Assembly (NCBI RefSeq): GCF_004339565.1
Contig: NZ_SMFZ01000001.1
Location: forward strand, 3,534,001 to 3,598,000
Reading direction: 5' to 3'
Length of the DNA: 64,000 bases
Source: Pseudonocardia endophytica
Lineage (GTDB): Bacteria; Actinomycetota; Actinomycetes; Mycobacteriales; Pseudonocardiaceae
Each line of letters opens with the position of its first letter. Positions within the stretch are counted from its first letter, which is position 1. Position numbers and translations under genes: made by a program. Of this stretch, positions 7,979-16,225 are shown in pieces. The notes below the pieces were generated by a model, which was not told the DNA's origin, searched no databases, and worked only from the letters and a program-made list of their open reading frames with translations.

Positions 7979-8903
7979 TCTGCTTGCCCGCGAGCACGTC
8001 GCGGGCGCGGTGCTCGGCGACGGTGAGCGGCTCGTCGTCGATCCCGGAGAGTGCCTCGTCGAGCCGCGCGGCGAACGTCGCCGCCGGCTCGGCCCACTCC
8101 GAGGAGTGCATCTCCCGGTCCAGATCCCACACCGGCACCAGCAGGCCGTGCGCGCGGAACGACCCGGCGTACTTGCTGTCCTCGGACAGCTCGAGCTGCC
8201 CGCGCTCGGACAGCCGCGCGAGCGCCGCCATCAACCGGTCCTCCGGCTCCGGACGCACCCAGCGCAGGTGCGCCTTCGTGCCGGTGTCCACCCAGTAGGC
8301 GGCCCGCACGCCCGGCGCATCGACGCGGTCGGTCGGCAGGATCACCGAGTTCGCGCGCTCCAGCGCGGCGCTCTCCTCGGCGTCCGGCTCACCGGTCAGC
8401 CACCACGAGAAGTCCCTGTGCAGCGTGACCTCGAGCGGGATCTCCGGGTCGAGCAGGTCCTGGAGACGCTCCGACGTGCGCGTCGACGGTCCGACGACCG
8501 GCAGCGACGAACCGGCCTCCGCCGTGCGCGCCCAGCTCAGGGCGCCAGCGAGGTCGGCGGACAGGTCACCGGACCGGGTCTGCACCTGCATGCCGAGCAG
8601 CTGCTCGCCGGTGTCGCGCACGAGCGCGGCGGACGCGCCGGGCAGCACGGACGCGAGCGTCACCGGATCGCCGTCGGAACCCCGCAACGGCAGCTCCGCC
8701 GTCGCCGACGGCAGGAACTCCCGCATCGCGATCAGGTCCGGCTCGGCGGCCAGTCCCTCGAACGGGCGGATGACGATCACGTCGTCGCCCGCGCCGTGGC
8801 AGTTCTTGTACCGCTTGCCGGACCCGCACGGGCACGGACGGCGGGGGTTCTCGCCCGCGTCCGCGACGGCGGTGGCTGCTCGAGTGCGCTGCTTCCTACC
8901 CAT
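7965..8903 (-). CDS. DUF5926 family protein with N-terminal SEC-C zinc motif
   Basis: 312 residues. The N-terminus has a basic MGRKQRTR start followed by the SEC-C zinc-binding motif CPCGSGKRYKNCHG (about residues 24-37), as at the C-terminus of SecA and many SEC-C proteins. The rest is the DUF5926 domain common in actinobacteria (RDFSWWLTGE, RWVRPEPEDRLMAALARL). Start ATG 8903 places the SEC-C motif at the proper distance; the divergent P450 begins 18 bases away. Biochemical function unknown; binding to ribosome- or Sec-associated partners is possible only by analogy to other SEC-C proteins. Confidence 0.9.
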   Translation of the reverse strand: MGRKQRTRAATAVADAGENPRRPCPCGSGKRYKNCHGAGDDVIVIRPFEGLAAEPDLIAMREFLPSATAELPLRGSDGDPVTLASVLPGASAALVRDTGEQLLGMQVQTRSGDLSADLAGALSWARTAEAGSSLPVVGPSTRTSERLQDLLDPEIPLEVTLHRDFSWWLTGEPDAEESAALERANSVILPTDRVDAPGVRAAYWVDTGTKAHLRWVRPEPEDRLMAALARLSERGQLELSEDSKYAGSFRAHGLLVPVWDLDREMHSSEWAEPAATFAARLDEALSGIDDEPLTVAEHRARDVLAGKQITLR

Positions 8904-8921
8904 CGTGGTGCAAGGTAGCGG

Positions 8922-10094
8922 GTGGTGACCCCCTTCGATCCGGCCGACCCGGCGTTCCTGGCCGACCCGTACCCGTCGTACGCCCGGATGCGGGCCGTCG
9001 GCGGCGTGCACCCGCACGCCGGACTGGGGTTCCCGGTCGCCGTCTCGCACGCGGCGTGCTCGGCCGTGCTGCGCGACCGCGCGCTCGGGCGCGTGCGGAC
9101 CGACGCGGGGCTGCCGATGTTCGACCTGCTGCACCGCAACTCGCTGCTCGAGCGGGAGGGCGAACCGCACACCCGTCTGCGACGCCTGGTGGCCGCCGCG
9201 TTCGATCGTGGCCACACGGCGCGTCTCGCGCCCGCCGTGCAGCGACGGGCGGACGAGCTGGTCGGTGCGCTGGCCGGCCGGATCGACGACGGCGCGCCCG
9301 CCGACCTGGTCTCCCTCGTGGCCGAGCCGCTCCCGGTGGCGGTGATCGCCGACCTGCTCGGCGTCCCGGAGTCCGAACGCGCTCCGCTGCACGGCTGGTC
9401 GGACGCGATCGTGCGGATGTACGAGCCCGACCCCGGCGACGACGTGCGCGCCGCGGCCGAGCGCGCGTCCGCGGAGTTCGTGGCGCTGTTGCGTTCCCTG
9501 GTCGCGCGGGGCGGTGACGGCCTGATCGCGGACCTCGATGCCGTCCGGGACGCGGACGGGTCCCGGCTGTCGGCCGACGAGCTGGTCGGCACGGCCGTGC
9601 TGCTGCTGATGGCCGGCCACGAGGCGACCGTGAACGTGATCGGCAACGGCGTCCACGCGCTGCTGTCCCGCCCGGACACCTGGTCCGGAGTGGTCGCGGA
9701 CCCCGGCCTGGTGACGTCCACTGTGGAGGAGCTGATCCGGTTCGACGCGCCGCTGCAGCTGTTCGAGCGGACCGCCCTGCGGGACACCGAGATCGACGGG
9801 TACCGGGTGCCCGCCGGCTCGCGGATCGGCGCGCTCCTCGGAGCGGCCGGGCGGGATCCCGCCGTGTTCTCCCGCCCGGACGCGCTCGACATCGGACGGT
9901 CGCCCAACCCGCACCTGGGCTTCGGCGCAGGGGTGCACTACTGCCTCGGCGCGCCGCTCGCGCGCACCGAGGTCGCGGCCGTGCTGCGCGCGCTGGCCGA
10001 TCGCCTGCCCACCATGGGCCTCGCCGGGGTGCCGGTGCGGCGCCCGCGGTTCGTGATGAGGGGCTGGACCCAGCTGTACGTTCACCGAGCGTAG
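8922..10094 (+). CDS. Cytochrome P450
   Basis: A 390-residue soluble class I bacterial P450. The I-helix has MAGHEATVN (about residue 231), the K-helix EELIRF supplies ExxR, and the haem loop FGAGVHYCLG puts the axial cysteine at residue 341. Electrons would come from a ferredoxin and reductase, neither encoded beside it. GTG 8922 (followed by GTG 8925) opens with VVTPFDPADPAFLADPYPSY, the usual N-terminal P450 pattern. It is divergent from DUF5926 with an 18-base gap. Substrate cannot be inferred; the following three genes are not recognisable pathway partners. Confidence 0.93.
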   Translation: MVTPFDPADPAFLADPYPSYARMRAVGGVHPHAGLGFPVAVSHAACSAVLRDRALGRVRTDAGLPMFDLLHRNSLLEREGEPHTRLRRLVAAAFDRGHTARLAPAVQRRADELVGALAGRIDDGAPADLVSLVAEPLPVAVIADLLGVPESERAPLHGWSDAIVRMYEPDPGDDVRAAAERASAEFVALLRSLVARGGDGLIADLDAVRDADGSRLSADELVGTAVLLLMAGHEATVNVIGNGVHALLSRPDTWSGVVADPGLVTSTVEELIRFDAPLQLFERTALRDTEIDGYRVPAGSRIGALLGAAGRDPAVFSRPDALDIGRSPNPHLGFGAGVHYCLGAPLARTEVAAVLRALADRLPTMGLAGVPVRRPRFVMRGWTQLYVHRA

Positions 10095-10212
10095 CTGGTT
10101 GATTACGCTGTCCGGCGCAAGCGATCTTCGTGCAAACGGAAATGCAATACCTCCTGCTGGACGCATTTTCGCGCGGTTCTCCGATCTGGCACGATTGCGC
10201 ACTGGAGGAGAC

Positions 10213-10896
10213 GTGGACCCGTTTTCCGCGGCGCTCCGGGACATCGCGACGATTCCGGGAGCGCGCTATTCGTGCGTGGCCGACGACGTCACCGGTGACG
10301 TCCTGGCCGAACACGGCCACCCCGGCCCGGACCCCGCCGCGGCCGTCCGGTGGGGCTCAGGCCTGCGCGCCGCGCTGCGCCCGGACGGCGAGCTCGACGA
10401 CGTGATGATCACCACGGACGGCACCTACCACCTGCTCCGCCTGGTCCACACGGCGTCACGCACGGTGCTGGTGCACCTGTCCGTCGACCGGGCGCACGGG
10501 AATCTCGCGCTGGCCAGGCGGGCGCTCGGCGACCTGCGACTAGACGGTTCGGTTCCCGTTGTGCCACAACGGATCGATCCGGTTCCGGCCCGGCCGGTCG
10601 TGCGGACCCCCGCCGTCGTCCCGGAGCAGCGGGCCCCCGCGCCGTCGCCGCCCGTGCTGCCCGTTCGCACACCGCGCAAGCCCGAACCGCGGCCGGCCCA
10701 GGCCGTGCGCCGCCCCGGCGCGACGCTGTCCGCGGTGCCGCCGCCCCGCCGCCCGGTGGCTCCGGCGACCGCGCCCGCCCCGCCCGTCGTGGACGCCGCG
10801 CCGGAGCAACCGATCTCCGTTCCGATCGCGCGTGGATGGTCGGACGACCTCTACACGATGAGGCGCCTACTCGACGCTCTACGACGAATGCAGTGA
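10213..10896 (+). CDS. Roadblock/LC7-like protein with Pro-rich tail (first of three paralogues)
   Basis: 227 residues. Residues 1-115 have the same layout as the next gene's product: helix, VADDVTGDVLAEHG hairpin, helix, the strand pair DVMITTDGTYHLLRLV, then VLVHLSVDRAHGNLALARRAL. This order fits the roadblock/MglB fold. From about residue 120 the chain is Pro/Ala/Arg-rich (PPPRRPVAPATAPAPP) and ends in a short helix (LYTMRRLLDALRRMQ). GTG 10213 is chosen because GGAGGAG at 10204-10210 is a strong ribosome site; the preceding 118 bases are unusually AT-rich and do not look coding. Function unknown; roadblock proteins usually bind small GTPases. Confidence 0.75.
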   Translation: MDPFSAALRDIATIPGARYSCVADDVTGDVLAEHGHPGPDPAAAVRWGSGLRAALRPDGELDDVMITTDGTYHLLRLVHTASRTVLVHLSVDRAHGNLALARRALGDLRLDGSVPVVPQRIDPVPARPVVRTPAVVPEQRAPAPSPPVLPVRTPRKPEPRPAQAVRRPGATLSAVPPPRRPVAPATAPAPPVVDAAPEQPISVPIARGWSDDLYTMRRLLDALRRMQ

Positions 10897-10911
10897 CGCA
10901 CTCGAGAAGAC

Positions 10912-10927
10912 TGTGATACATATCACA
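10912..10927. promoter_or_regulatory. CRP-type operator
   Basis: TGTGATACATATCACA is a perfect match to TGTGA-N6-TCACA, the CRP/GlxR/Rv3676 consensus. It is 15 bases after the stop of the first roadblock gene and 85 bases before the ATG of the second. A TACCGT -10-like hexamer at 10956-10961 would place the site centre about 48 bases upstream of the start of transcription, a usual activating position. Confidence 0.7.
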
Positions 10928-11012
10928 TCTACGAGCTGAGCCCATTTTCCGGGTCTACCGTCCGTCTTCTCCCCGACCGCTTCCCCACACTTTCCGAGGA
11001 TCTGATTCGTTC

Positions 11013-11441
11013 ATGAACAACGTCGAGCACTCGCTGGACATGGCCGCCAACATCAAGGGTGCGTTCGCCGTCGCGATCGTGGACTACGACAGCGGCATGA
11101 CGCTCGGCTCCCGTGGCGGCAGCCCCGAGTTCGACCTGGACGTTGCGGCCCCCGGCAACTCCGACGTCGTGAAGACCAAGCTCGACATCATGCAGAAGCT
11201 GGGTCTGCGAGAGACGATCGAGGACATCCTGATCACGCTGGACTCGCAGTACCACCTGATCCGGCTGATCCGCGGCTCCCACGACGAGAACCTGTTCTTC
11301 TACCTGGTGCTGAACCGGGCCCAGGCCAACCTCGCGATGGCCCGACGGGACCTGCGCGTCATCGAGCAGCAGTTCTCCATGGGTGTCCCGCAGGCCCGTC
11401 AGGCGGAGGGCCAGGGCTACTACCCGGCTCCGCAGCGCTGA
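11013..11441 (+). CDS. Roadblock/LC7-like protein (central paralogue)
   Basis: 142 residues, essentially one roadblock-fold domain: N-terminal helix (MNNVEHSLDMAANIK), hairpin GAFAVAIVDYDSGMTLGS, helix SDVVKTKLDIMQKLG, strands DILITLDSQYHLIRLIRG and NLFFYLVLNRAQANLAMARR, then a C-terminal helix and short Gln/Pro tail. It lacks the long Pro-rich tail of its neighbours and is the least degenerate copy, so it may be the founder. ATG 11013 has GAGGA about 12 bases upstream. No GTPase or kinase is adjacent. It probably has its own promoter carrying the CRP-type site. Exact partner unknown. Confidence 0.8.
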   Translation: MNNVEHSLDMAANIKGAFAVAIVDYDSGMTLGSRGGSPEFDLDVAAPGNSDVVKTKLDIMQKLGLRETIEDILITLDSQYHLIRLIRGSHDENLFFYLVLNRAQANLAMARRDLRVIEQQFSMGVPQARQAEGQGYYPAPQR

Positions 11442-11471
11442 CCCGGCGACCGGGGGACGGCTGAGCTGACG

Positions 11472-12449
11472 GTGGGACGGCACCGGCACGCCGTGAACGT
11501 GCGCACCGACGGACTGGCCGCCGTGCTCGGTCCGCTGGCCAGCGATCCTCGCGTCCGCGCGGCCGCACTCGTCGACGTGGACAGTGGGATGGTGCTCGAC
11601 GCCTGCGGGCGGGACACCGATGGCGGGCCGGGCACCGAGGCACGCGGCGCCGCGCACGCAGAGATCGTCCGTACCGCGTCGGCGATGGCGCCGGGTCCGG
11701 AGGACTGCGAGGTCATCGTGAACGCCGGCGACGGCGGACGGCACGTCCTGCGAACCGTCACCGACCCGCACGGCGGCCGCCTCGCGCTGGCCGTCGTGCT
11801 CGCGGACGGGGCGGGCTGGACGCTGTCCCGGCTGCGACGACGGCTGCGCGCCGTCTCCGCCGCCGCCCTGACCGCGGGCCCGTCGATGGCGTTGCGGCCC
11901 ACGGCCGACGGCTGGGAACCGAACCGGCTGCTGACGCCCACCCCGCCGCCTCCCGCGTCACCCACCGGCCCGGACCGGCCCGCCGGCCAGGACGCGGCGA
12001 CGCACTCGGACCGCGAACTGCTGTGGGTCCCGTCCGACCCCGGCACGACGCCCGACAGCGCGACGGCATCGACGGTCCCGGCGATCGTCGGCATCCCGGT
12101 GGAGCCCGCCGCCCTCGTGCCACGACGCCGTCCGGGCTCGGCGTGGACCGCCCCGCCCGCCCCGGCGACGCCCGTGGAGGTGGATCGCCACGACGCCGAG
12201 GACGAGCCGCAGGCCGCCGACCTCGTGCCCGATCAGCGCCGCCCCGCACCCCCGTCCGCCCTCCCCCCTGGCCTCGCCCGTCCCGCCTCGCCCTCCGTGC
12301 CGACCGCGCCACCGGTTCCGGCCGCGGCGTCGGTGACGGCCACACCGTCTGTTCCGGCTGCACCGTCGGCTCCGGCCGTGTCACCCACGTGGCCGGCGTC
12401 ACCGGTTCCGGCCGAGGAGACCGTTCCGGGCGGCTCCACCTCCGCCTGA
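11472..12449 (+). CDS. Roadblock/LC7-like protein with long disordered tail (third paralogue)
   Basis: 325 residues. The first 130 keep the roadblock layout: helix (GLAAVLGPLASD), hairpin RAAALVDVDSGMVLDACG, helix, strands CEVIVNAGDGGRHVLRTV and LALAVVLADGAGWTLSRLRR. The remaining 190 residues are a Pro/Ala/Thr/Val tail with near-repeats (PSVPAAPSAPAVSP) and no predicted fold. GTG 11472 is used; GTG 11493 is an alternative, and no clear ribosome site separates them. It begins 30 bases after the second paralogue and is probably cotranscribed. It is the most diverged copy. Function unknown. Confidence 0.7.
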   Translation: MGRHRHAVNVRTDGLAAVLGPLASDPRVRAAALVDVDSGMVLDACGRDTDGGPGTEARGAAHAEIVRTASAMAPGPEDCEVIVNAGDGGRHVLRTVTDPHGGRLALAVVLADGAGWTLSRLRRRLRAVSAAALTAGPSMALRPTADGWEPNRLLTPTPPPPASPTGPDRPAGQDAATHSDRELLWVPSDPGTTPDSATASTVPAIVGIPVEPAALVPRRRPGSAWTAPPAPATPVEVDRHDAEDEPQAADLVPDQRRPAPPSALPPGLARPASPSVPTAPPVPAAASVTATPSVPAAPSAPAVSPTWPASPVPAEETVPGGSTSA

Positions 12450-12540
12450 CCGGTTGGACGAGAGCTCCTCCCGCACAACATGACCGGCTCTCGCGCAACC
12501 GGAACCGCCGCGCAGCGCTCGCCGCAGCGAACCCGAAGAT

Positions 12541-12787
12541 CGGCGCAACCGGTCAGATCGCGCCACTGGTGGCGCGCCCCTGCCAGTCCTGCCGATCATG
12601 GACGGAGACGGCCCGGCGCTCCGGCTCGATGATCAGCGCAAATGGTCAGGACACGCCACCCGTGGCGCGCTGCTTCCACTCCCGCCGATCATGAACGGTG
12701 ACGCGGCCATGTCCGTCCCGAAGGTCAGCGCAACCGGTCGGATCACGCCACTGGTGGCGCGCTCCCTCCAGTCCTGCCGATCATGGG
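12541..12787. repeat. Three tandem imperfect 62-bp repeats, about 92-bp period
   Basis: Units lie at 12541-12602, 12634-12695 and 12726-12787 in the 364-base convergent gap between the third roadblock gene and the DUF4328 gene; no gene was found in this gap. Each unit reads from C(A/G)GCGCAA through a dyad to GCCGATCATG. The dyad in unit 1 is CGCGCCAC-TG-GTGGCGCG (12559-12576); units 2 and 3 keep CGCCAC-nn-GTGGCG (12654-12667, 12746-12759). The 30- and 31-base stretches between units differ from each other. Divergence between units and their length argue against CRISPR. Confidence 0.8.
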
Positions 12788-12813
12788 CGACGGGAGCAGC
12801 ACTCTCGCCGTGT

Positions 12814-13812
12814 TCACCCCGTCGGGGCGGCGGGACGGGACGTCACCAGCAACTCGCGGTGGCCGCCGGAGCTCGGCTCCAGGAGACGGGTGAGGCGCGC
12901 CACGACGCGTCGGGTGAGCAGGGCCGTCACGACGGCCAGGACGTCCAGCCACGCGTGGAGCACCACGCCGTCGGCGAGCGCCTGCGTCCCGGTGCGCAAC
13001 GACCAGAGCGCCGTGACAAAGGCGAGCACGACCCCGGCGCCCCAGAGGGCCCACCAGACCAGCAGCTCCGTCGACGGGCGCGGGCGCCAGTCCGCGGGCA
13101 GCCCGAGCGCGGCGTGCTCGATCTCGGCCAGCACGGCGCCCGGTACGGCCAGGTTCAGGCCGGGGACGAGCCAGCCGGCCACCAGCATCCGCGACGACCG
13201 CGCCGGCGTCGTCCCGGACCGCTCGGCGGCCGCGCGTACGGCGTGGCGCGTCCAGCTGATCATCAGAACCCCGCAGGCCAGGACGCCGACGACCGACGTC
13301 CACCCGCCGACCAGGACGATCGAGTCCGACCACGCGACGGCCGTCGGGGACAACGCCTCGGTCCGGCTGAACAGCAGCAGCACGTACCGCCACACCTCAC
13401 CGGCCGCGCCCACGGCCGTCACGACCGCGGTGACCAGCAACAGCGGCAACAGCTGGGAGGCGCTCGCACGCGCCTGCGCGAGCGCCGTCACCGGCGCGTC
13501 GTCCGCGGAGCCGGAACGCCACGGGCCGGGAGGCAGTCCCCAGCGCGGCACGTCGCGGTAGCGGGGAGGCCCCTCGTAGCGGGCACGTTCGAGCAGGCCG
13601 GAGCGCGGGCGCGCCGCCTCCGGGAGGCTCGACGGGTCGGGCGGCAGCGCCACCCACTCCAGCGCCGCGAGGTAGCGGCCGCAGTACGAGCAGAACGGTC
13701 CGCGGCCCGGTGGCGCTGCCCGGCCGCACCGCGGACACGACGGCGGCGGGACGACCGGGCGTCCGGACGGCGGCGTCACGACGTCCTGATCCGGGGACAC
13801 CGCCGGGTCCAT
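12814..13812 (-). CDS. DUF4328 family membrane protein with N-terminal zinc ribbon
   Basis: 332 residues. A zinc ribbon near the N-terminus (CPRCG...CSYCG, CxxC-x12-CxxC spacing, about residues 26-45) is followed by a Pro/Arg-rich linker and then several membrane helices: LLPLLLVTAVVTAVGA, IVLVGGWTSVVGVLACGVL, ELLVWWALWGAGVVLAFVTA and a final helix before a short cytoplasmic tail. The segment RMLVAGWLVPGLNLAVPG is characteristic of DUF4328 proteins. ATG 13812 is six bases after the stop of the rhodanese gene, so the two are cotranscribed. Function unknown. Confidence 0.85.
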   Translation of the reverse strand: MDPAVSPDQDVVTPPSGRPVVPPPSCPRCGRAAPPGRGPFCSYCGRYLAALEWVALPPDPSSLPEAARPRSGLLERARYEGPPRYRDVPRWGLPPGPWRSGSADDAPVTALAQARASASQLLPLLLVTAVVTAVGAAGEVWRYVLLLFSRTEALSPTAVAWSDSIVLVGGWTSVVGVLACGVLMISWTRHAVRAAAERSGTTPARSSRMLVAGWLVPGLNLAVPGAVLAEIEHAALGLPADWRPRPSTELLVWWALWGAGVVLAFVTALWSLRTGTQALADGVVLHAWLDVLAVVTALLTRRVVARLTRLLEPSSGGHRELLVTSRPAAPTG

Positions 13813-13818
13813 CGGATC

Positions 13819-14145
13819 TCAGATGATCCGCGGGGCGCTGCCGTCGTCGGTGACGACGGAGCGACCGGAGGCGGCCCAGTCCTGCATGCCGCCGTCGACG
13901 TTCACGGCGGGGTAACCCTGCTGGGCGAGGTAGGCGACGACGCGGGCGGACCGGCCACCGGAGCGGCACACCACGTAGAGCGGCTCGTCGGACGGGACCT
14001 CGGACATCCGGCCGGGCAGCTCGGACATCGGGACGTGGCGGGCCGACGGCGCGTGCCCGGCGCTCCACTCGTCGAGCTCCCGGACGTCGAGCAACGGCGC
14101 GTCGGCCGGCAGGTCGGACACCGCGACGGACTGCACCTGGGTCAT
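13819..14145 (-). CDS. Rhodanese-like domain protein
   Basis: A 108-residue single-domain rhodanese. The active-site loop is CRSGGRSA with the sulfur-carrying cysteine at its start, preceded by LYVVCRSGGRS and the conserved LLDVRELDEWSAGHAP N-terminal motif. Such proteins carry a persulfide in sulfur transfer. No sulfur-pathway gene is adjacent; the downstream DUF4328 gene is six bases away. Start ATG 14145 is the only one giving a full domain. Confidence 0.9.
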   Translation of the reverse strand: MTQVQSVAVSDLPADAPLLDVRELDEWSAGHAPSARHVPMSELPGRMSEVPSDEPLYVVCRSGGRSARVVAYLAQQGYPAVNVDGGMQDWAASGRSVVTDDGSAPRII

Positions 14146-14198
14146 GCCGCCATCCTGCCACGCACCCGCGTCATGCCCCGGTTAACGCCCGGTGAGAC

Positions 14199-14332
14199 CA
14201 GCGCCGCATCGCTCGGAGGCCCGGTCGCCCGCAGGCGGTGCGAAGACGCCCGGTACGAGCTGCGGGCGGCGCCGTGCCTGCGAACGCCCGGATCCGCCGA
14301 TTCCGGCTCCGACGTCGCGCGACACGACACTA
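14199..14332. repeat. Diverged copy of the CTAG-ended palindromic element
   Basis: The last 33 bases (14300-14332) match the right end of the element at 45568-45600 at 29 of 33 positions, ending in the same GACACnnCACTAG type terminus; the left part (GCCGCATCGC and CTCGGAGGCCC) matches its left half with an internal deletion. The terminal CTAG supplies the TAG stop of the acetate-type symporter. The rest of the 184-base gap holds no gene. Confidence 0.6.
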
Positions 14333-16225
14333 GTTGCGCCGATAGTCCGGGTGCAGCGAGAAGTGCGGGACGGTGATCTCGTTCGGCCCGGGCGGAGGGA
14401 CCTGCCCACCGCCATCCGCGTGTCGGCGCGGCGCGTCGACCGGTGGCTGGGGCGCCGTCAGTCCCTCCGCCGGGTCGGCGGCCGCTCCGGGTCGCGGCGG
14501 CCGGGCACCGTGCCTGCCGGTCCCCTCGGCGGCCCGTGCTGCGTCGTAGCGGTGCGCGTCCGGGCCGTACGTCGGGATCGCGCCGACCGAGGTGGCCGAC
14601 ACCTCCCGGGACGGCTCCTCCGTCTCCTGGGTGGAGCGGACGGCCCCGGCCCCGGTGAGCGATCGGACCTCCATCTCGGCGTAGCGGGCGGCGTTGAAGC
14701 GCTCCCGCGAACCGAGGAACGTGCCGATCACGCCGAGCAGGAACGACGCCGGGATCGAGACCAGGCCCGGGTTGGACAGCGGGAACCAGGCGAAGTCCGC
14801 GCTGCGGATCATCGACGTCGGCGTGCCGGACACCGCGGGCGAGAACACGATCAGCACGACGCACAGCAGCACACCGCCGTAGATGCTGAACAGCGCGCCC
14901 GTCGTGTTGAAGCGCTTCCAGAACAGCGAGAACAGGATCGTCGGCAGGTTGGCCGACGCGGCCACCGCGAACGCCAGCGCCACCAGGAACGCGACGTTCT
15001 GGCCGTTCGCCACGATGCCGCCGGCGATCGCGACCATCCCGATGCCGACCGCCGTCGAGCGGGCGACCCGCACCTCCTTCTCCGGGGTGGCGTTCCCGCG
15101 TCGCAGCACGTTCGCGTACACGTCGTGCGCGAACGACGCGGAGGCAGTGATCGTCAGCCCGGCGACGACGGCCAGGATCGTCGCGAACGCGACGGCCGAG
15201 ATCAGCCCGAGCATCAGCTCGCCGCCGAGCGCGTACGCGAGCAGCGGGGCGGCGTCGTTCTGGTTCGCCGCGGTGATCGTCCCGGGCGGCAGCAGTGCCG
15301 TCGCGCCGTACCCGAGCACGAGCGTGAACAGATAGAAGATCCCGATCAGCCAGATCGCCCAGACGACCGAGCGACGCGCCTCCTTCGCGGACGGAACGGT
15401 GTAGAAGCGCATCAGGATGTGCGGCAGCGCCGCCGTGCCGAGTACCAGCGCGAGCCCGAGCGAGATGAAGTCGATCTTGTTCTTGTACTGCAGGCCGGGG
15501 TTCAGCAGCGCCTCGCCCTGCGGCGAGTTCAGCGTCGCCCGGGTCATGATCTCGGACAGGTTGAACCCGTAGCGGCCGAGCACCCACGCGGTCAGCATCG
15601 CGGCACCGACGAGCAGCAGACCGGCCTTGACGATCTGCACCCATGTGGTGCCCTTCATCCCGCCGACCAGCACGTAGAAGATCATGATCAGGCCGACGAC
15701 GGCGACCACGATCCCCTGGGCGAACCGGTCGGTCTTCGGGATCTGCAGCAGCAGCGAGATCAGGCCGCCCGCGCCCGCCATCTGGGCGATCAGATAGAAC
15801 AGCGACACGACCAGCGTCGACGTCGCGGCCGCCGCGCGCACCGGACGCTGGCGCATGCGGAAGGCCAGCACGTCGCCCATCGTGAAGCGCCCGGTGTTCC
15901 GGAGCAGCTCGGCGACCAGGAGCAGGGCCACCAGCCAGCCGACCAGGAAGCCGATGGAGTACAGGAACCCGTCGTAGCCGTACAGCGCGATCGCACCGGC
16001 GATGCCGAGGAACGACGCCGCGGACAGGAAGTCGCCCGCGATCGCGGTGCCGTTCTGCGGGCCGGTGAACGCGTGCCCGCCGGTGTAGTAGTCGGCCCGC
16101 GTCGAGTTCGACCGGCTGACCCGGAACACGATCACGAGCGTGACGGCGATGAACAGCCCGAAGATGCCGACGTTCGCCGCGACGCTGCCGACCGGACCAC
16201 CGGCCTCCTGCGCGACGGCGCTCAT
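14330..16225 (-). CDS. Sodium/solute symporter, acetate/monocarboxylate type (ActP/MctC-like)
   Basis: 631 residues, about 13 membrane helices, SSS family. Core signatures include GDFLSAASFLGIAGAIALYG, TMGDVLAFRMR, QMAGAGGLISLL and GGMKGTTWVQIVKAGLLL, as in ActP and corynebacterial MctC, which take up acetate, propionate or pyruvate with sodium or protons. A hydrophilic tail of about 110 residues (Pro/Ala/Asp-rich, ending HPDYRRN) extends into the cytoplasm. It starts within the stop of the DUF485 gene (ATGA), the usual partner of ActP. Its TAG stop is formed by the end of a dispersed palindromic element. Confidence 0.92.
   Translation of the reverse strand: MSAVAQEAGGPVGSVAANVGIFGLFIAVTLVIVFRVSRSNSTRADYYTGGHAFTGPQNGTAIAGDFLSAASFLGIAGAIALYGYDGFLYSIGFLVGWLVALLLVAELLRNTGRFTMGDVLAFRMRQRPVRAAAATSTLVVSLFYLIAQMAGAGGLISLLLQIPKTDRFAQGIVVAVVGLIMIFYVLVGGMKGTTWVQIVKAGLLLVGAAMLTAWVLGRYGFNLSEIMTRATLNSPQGEALLNPGLQYKNKIDFISLGLALVLGTAALPHILMRFYTVPSAKEARRSVVWAIWLIGIFYLFTLVLGYGATALLPPGTITAANQNDAAPLLAYALGGELMLGLISAVAFATILAVVAGLTITASASFAHDVYANVLRRGNATPEKEVRVARSTAVGIGMVAIAGGIVANGQNVAFLVALAFAVAASANLPTILFSLFWKRFNTTGALFSIYGGVLLCVVLIVFSPAVSGTPTSMIRSADFAWFPLSNPGLVSIPASFLLGVIGTFLGSRERFNAARYAEMEVRSLTGAGAVRSTQETEEPSREVSATSVGAIPTYGPDAHRYDAARAAEGTGRHGARPPRPGAAADPAEGLTAPQPPVDAPRRHADGGGQVPPPGPNEITVPHFSLHPDYRRN

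Noticed and set aside
12541..12787. CRISPR-like array (repeat-spacer-repeat-spacer-repeat)
   Set aside because: Repeats are 62 bp, imperfect and contain internal dyads; only two spacers; no cas genes nearby.
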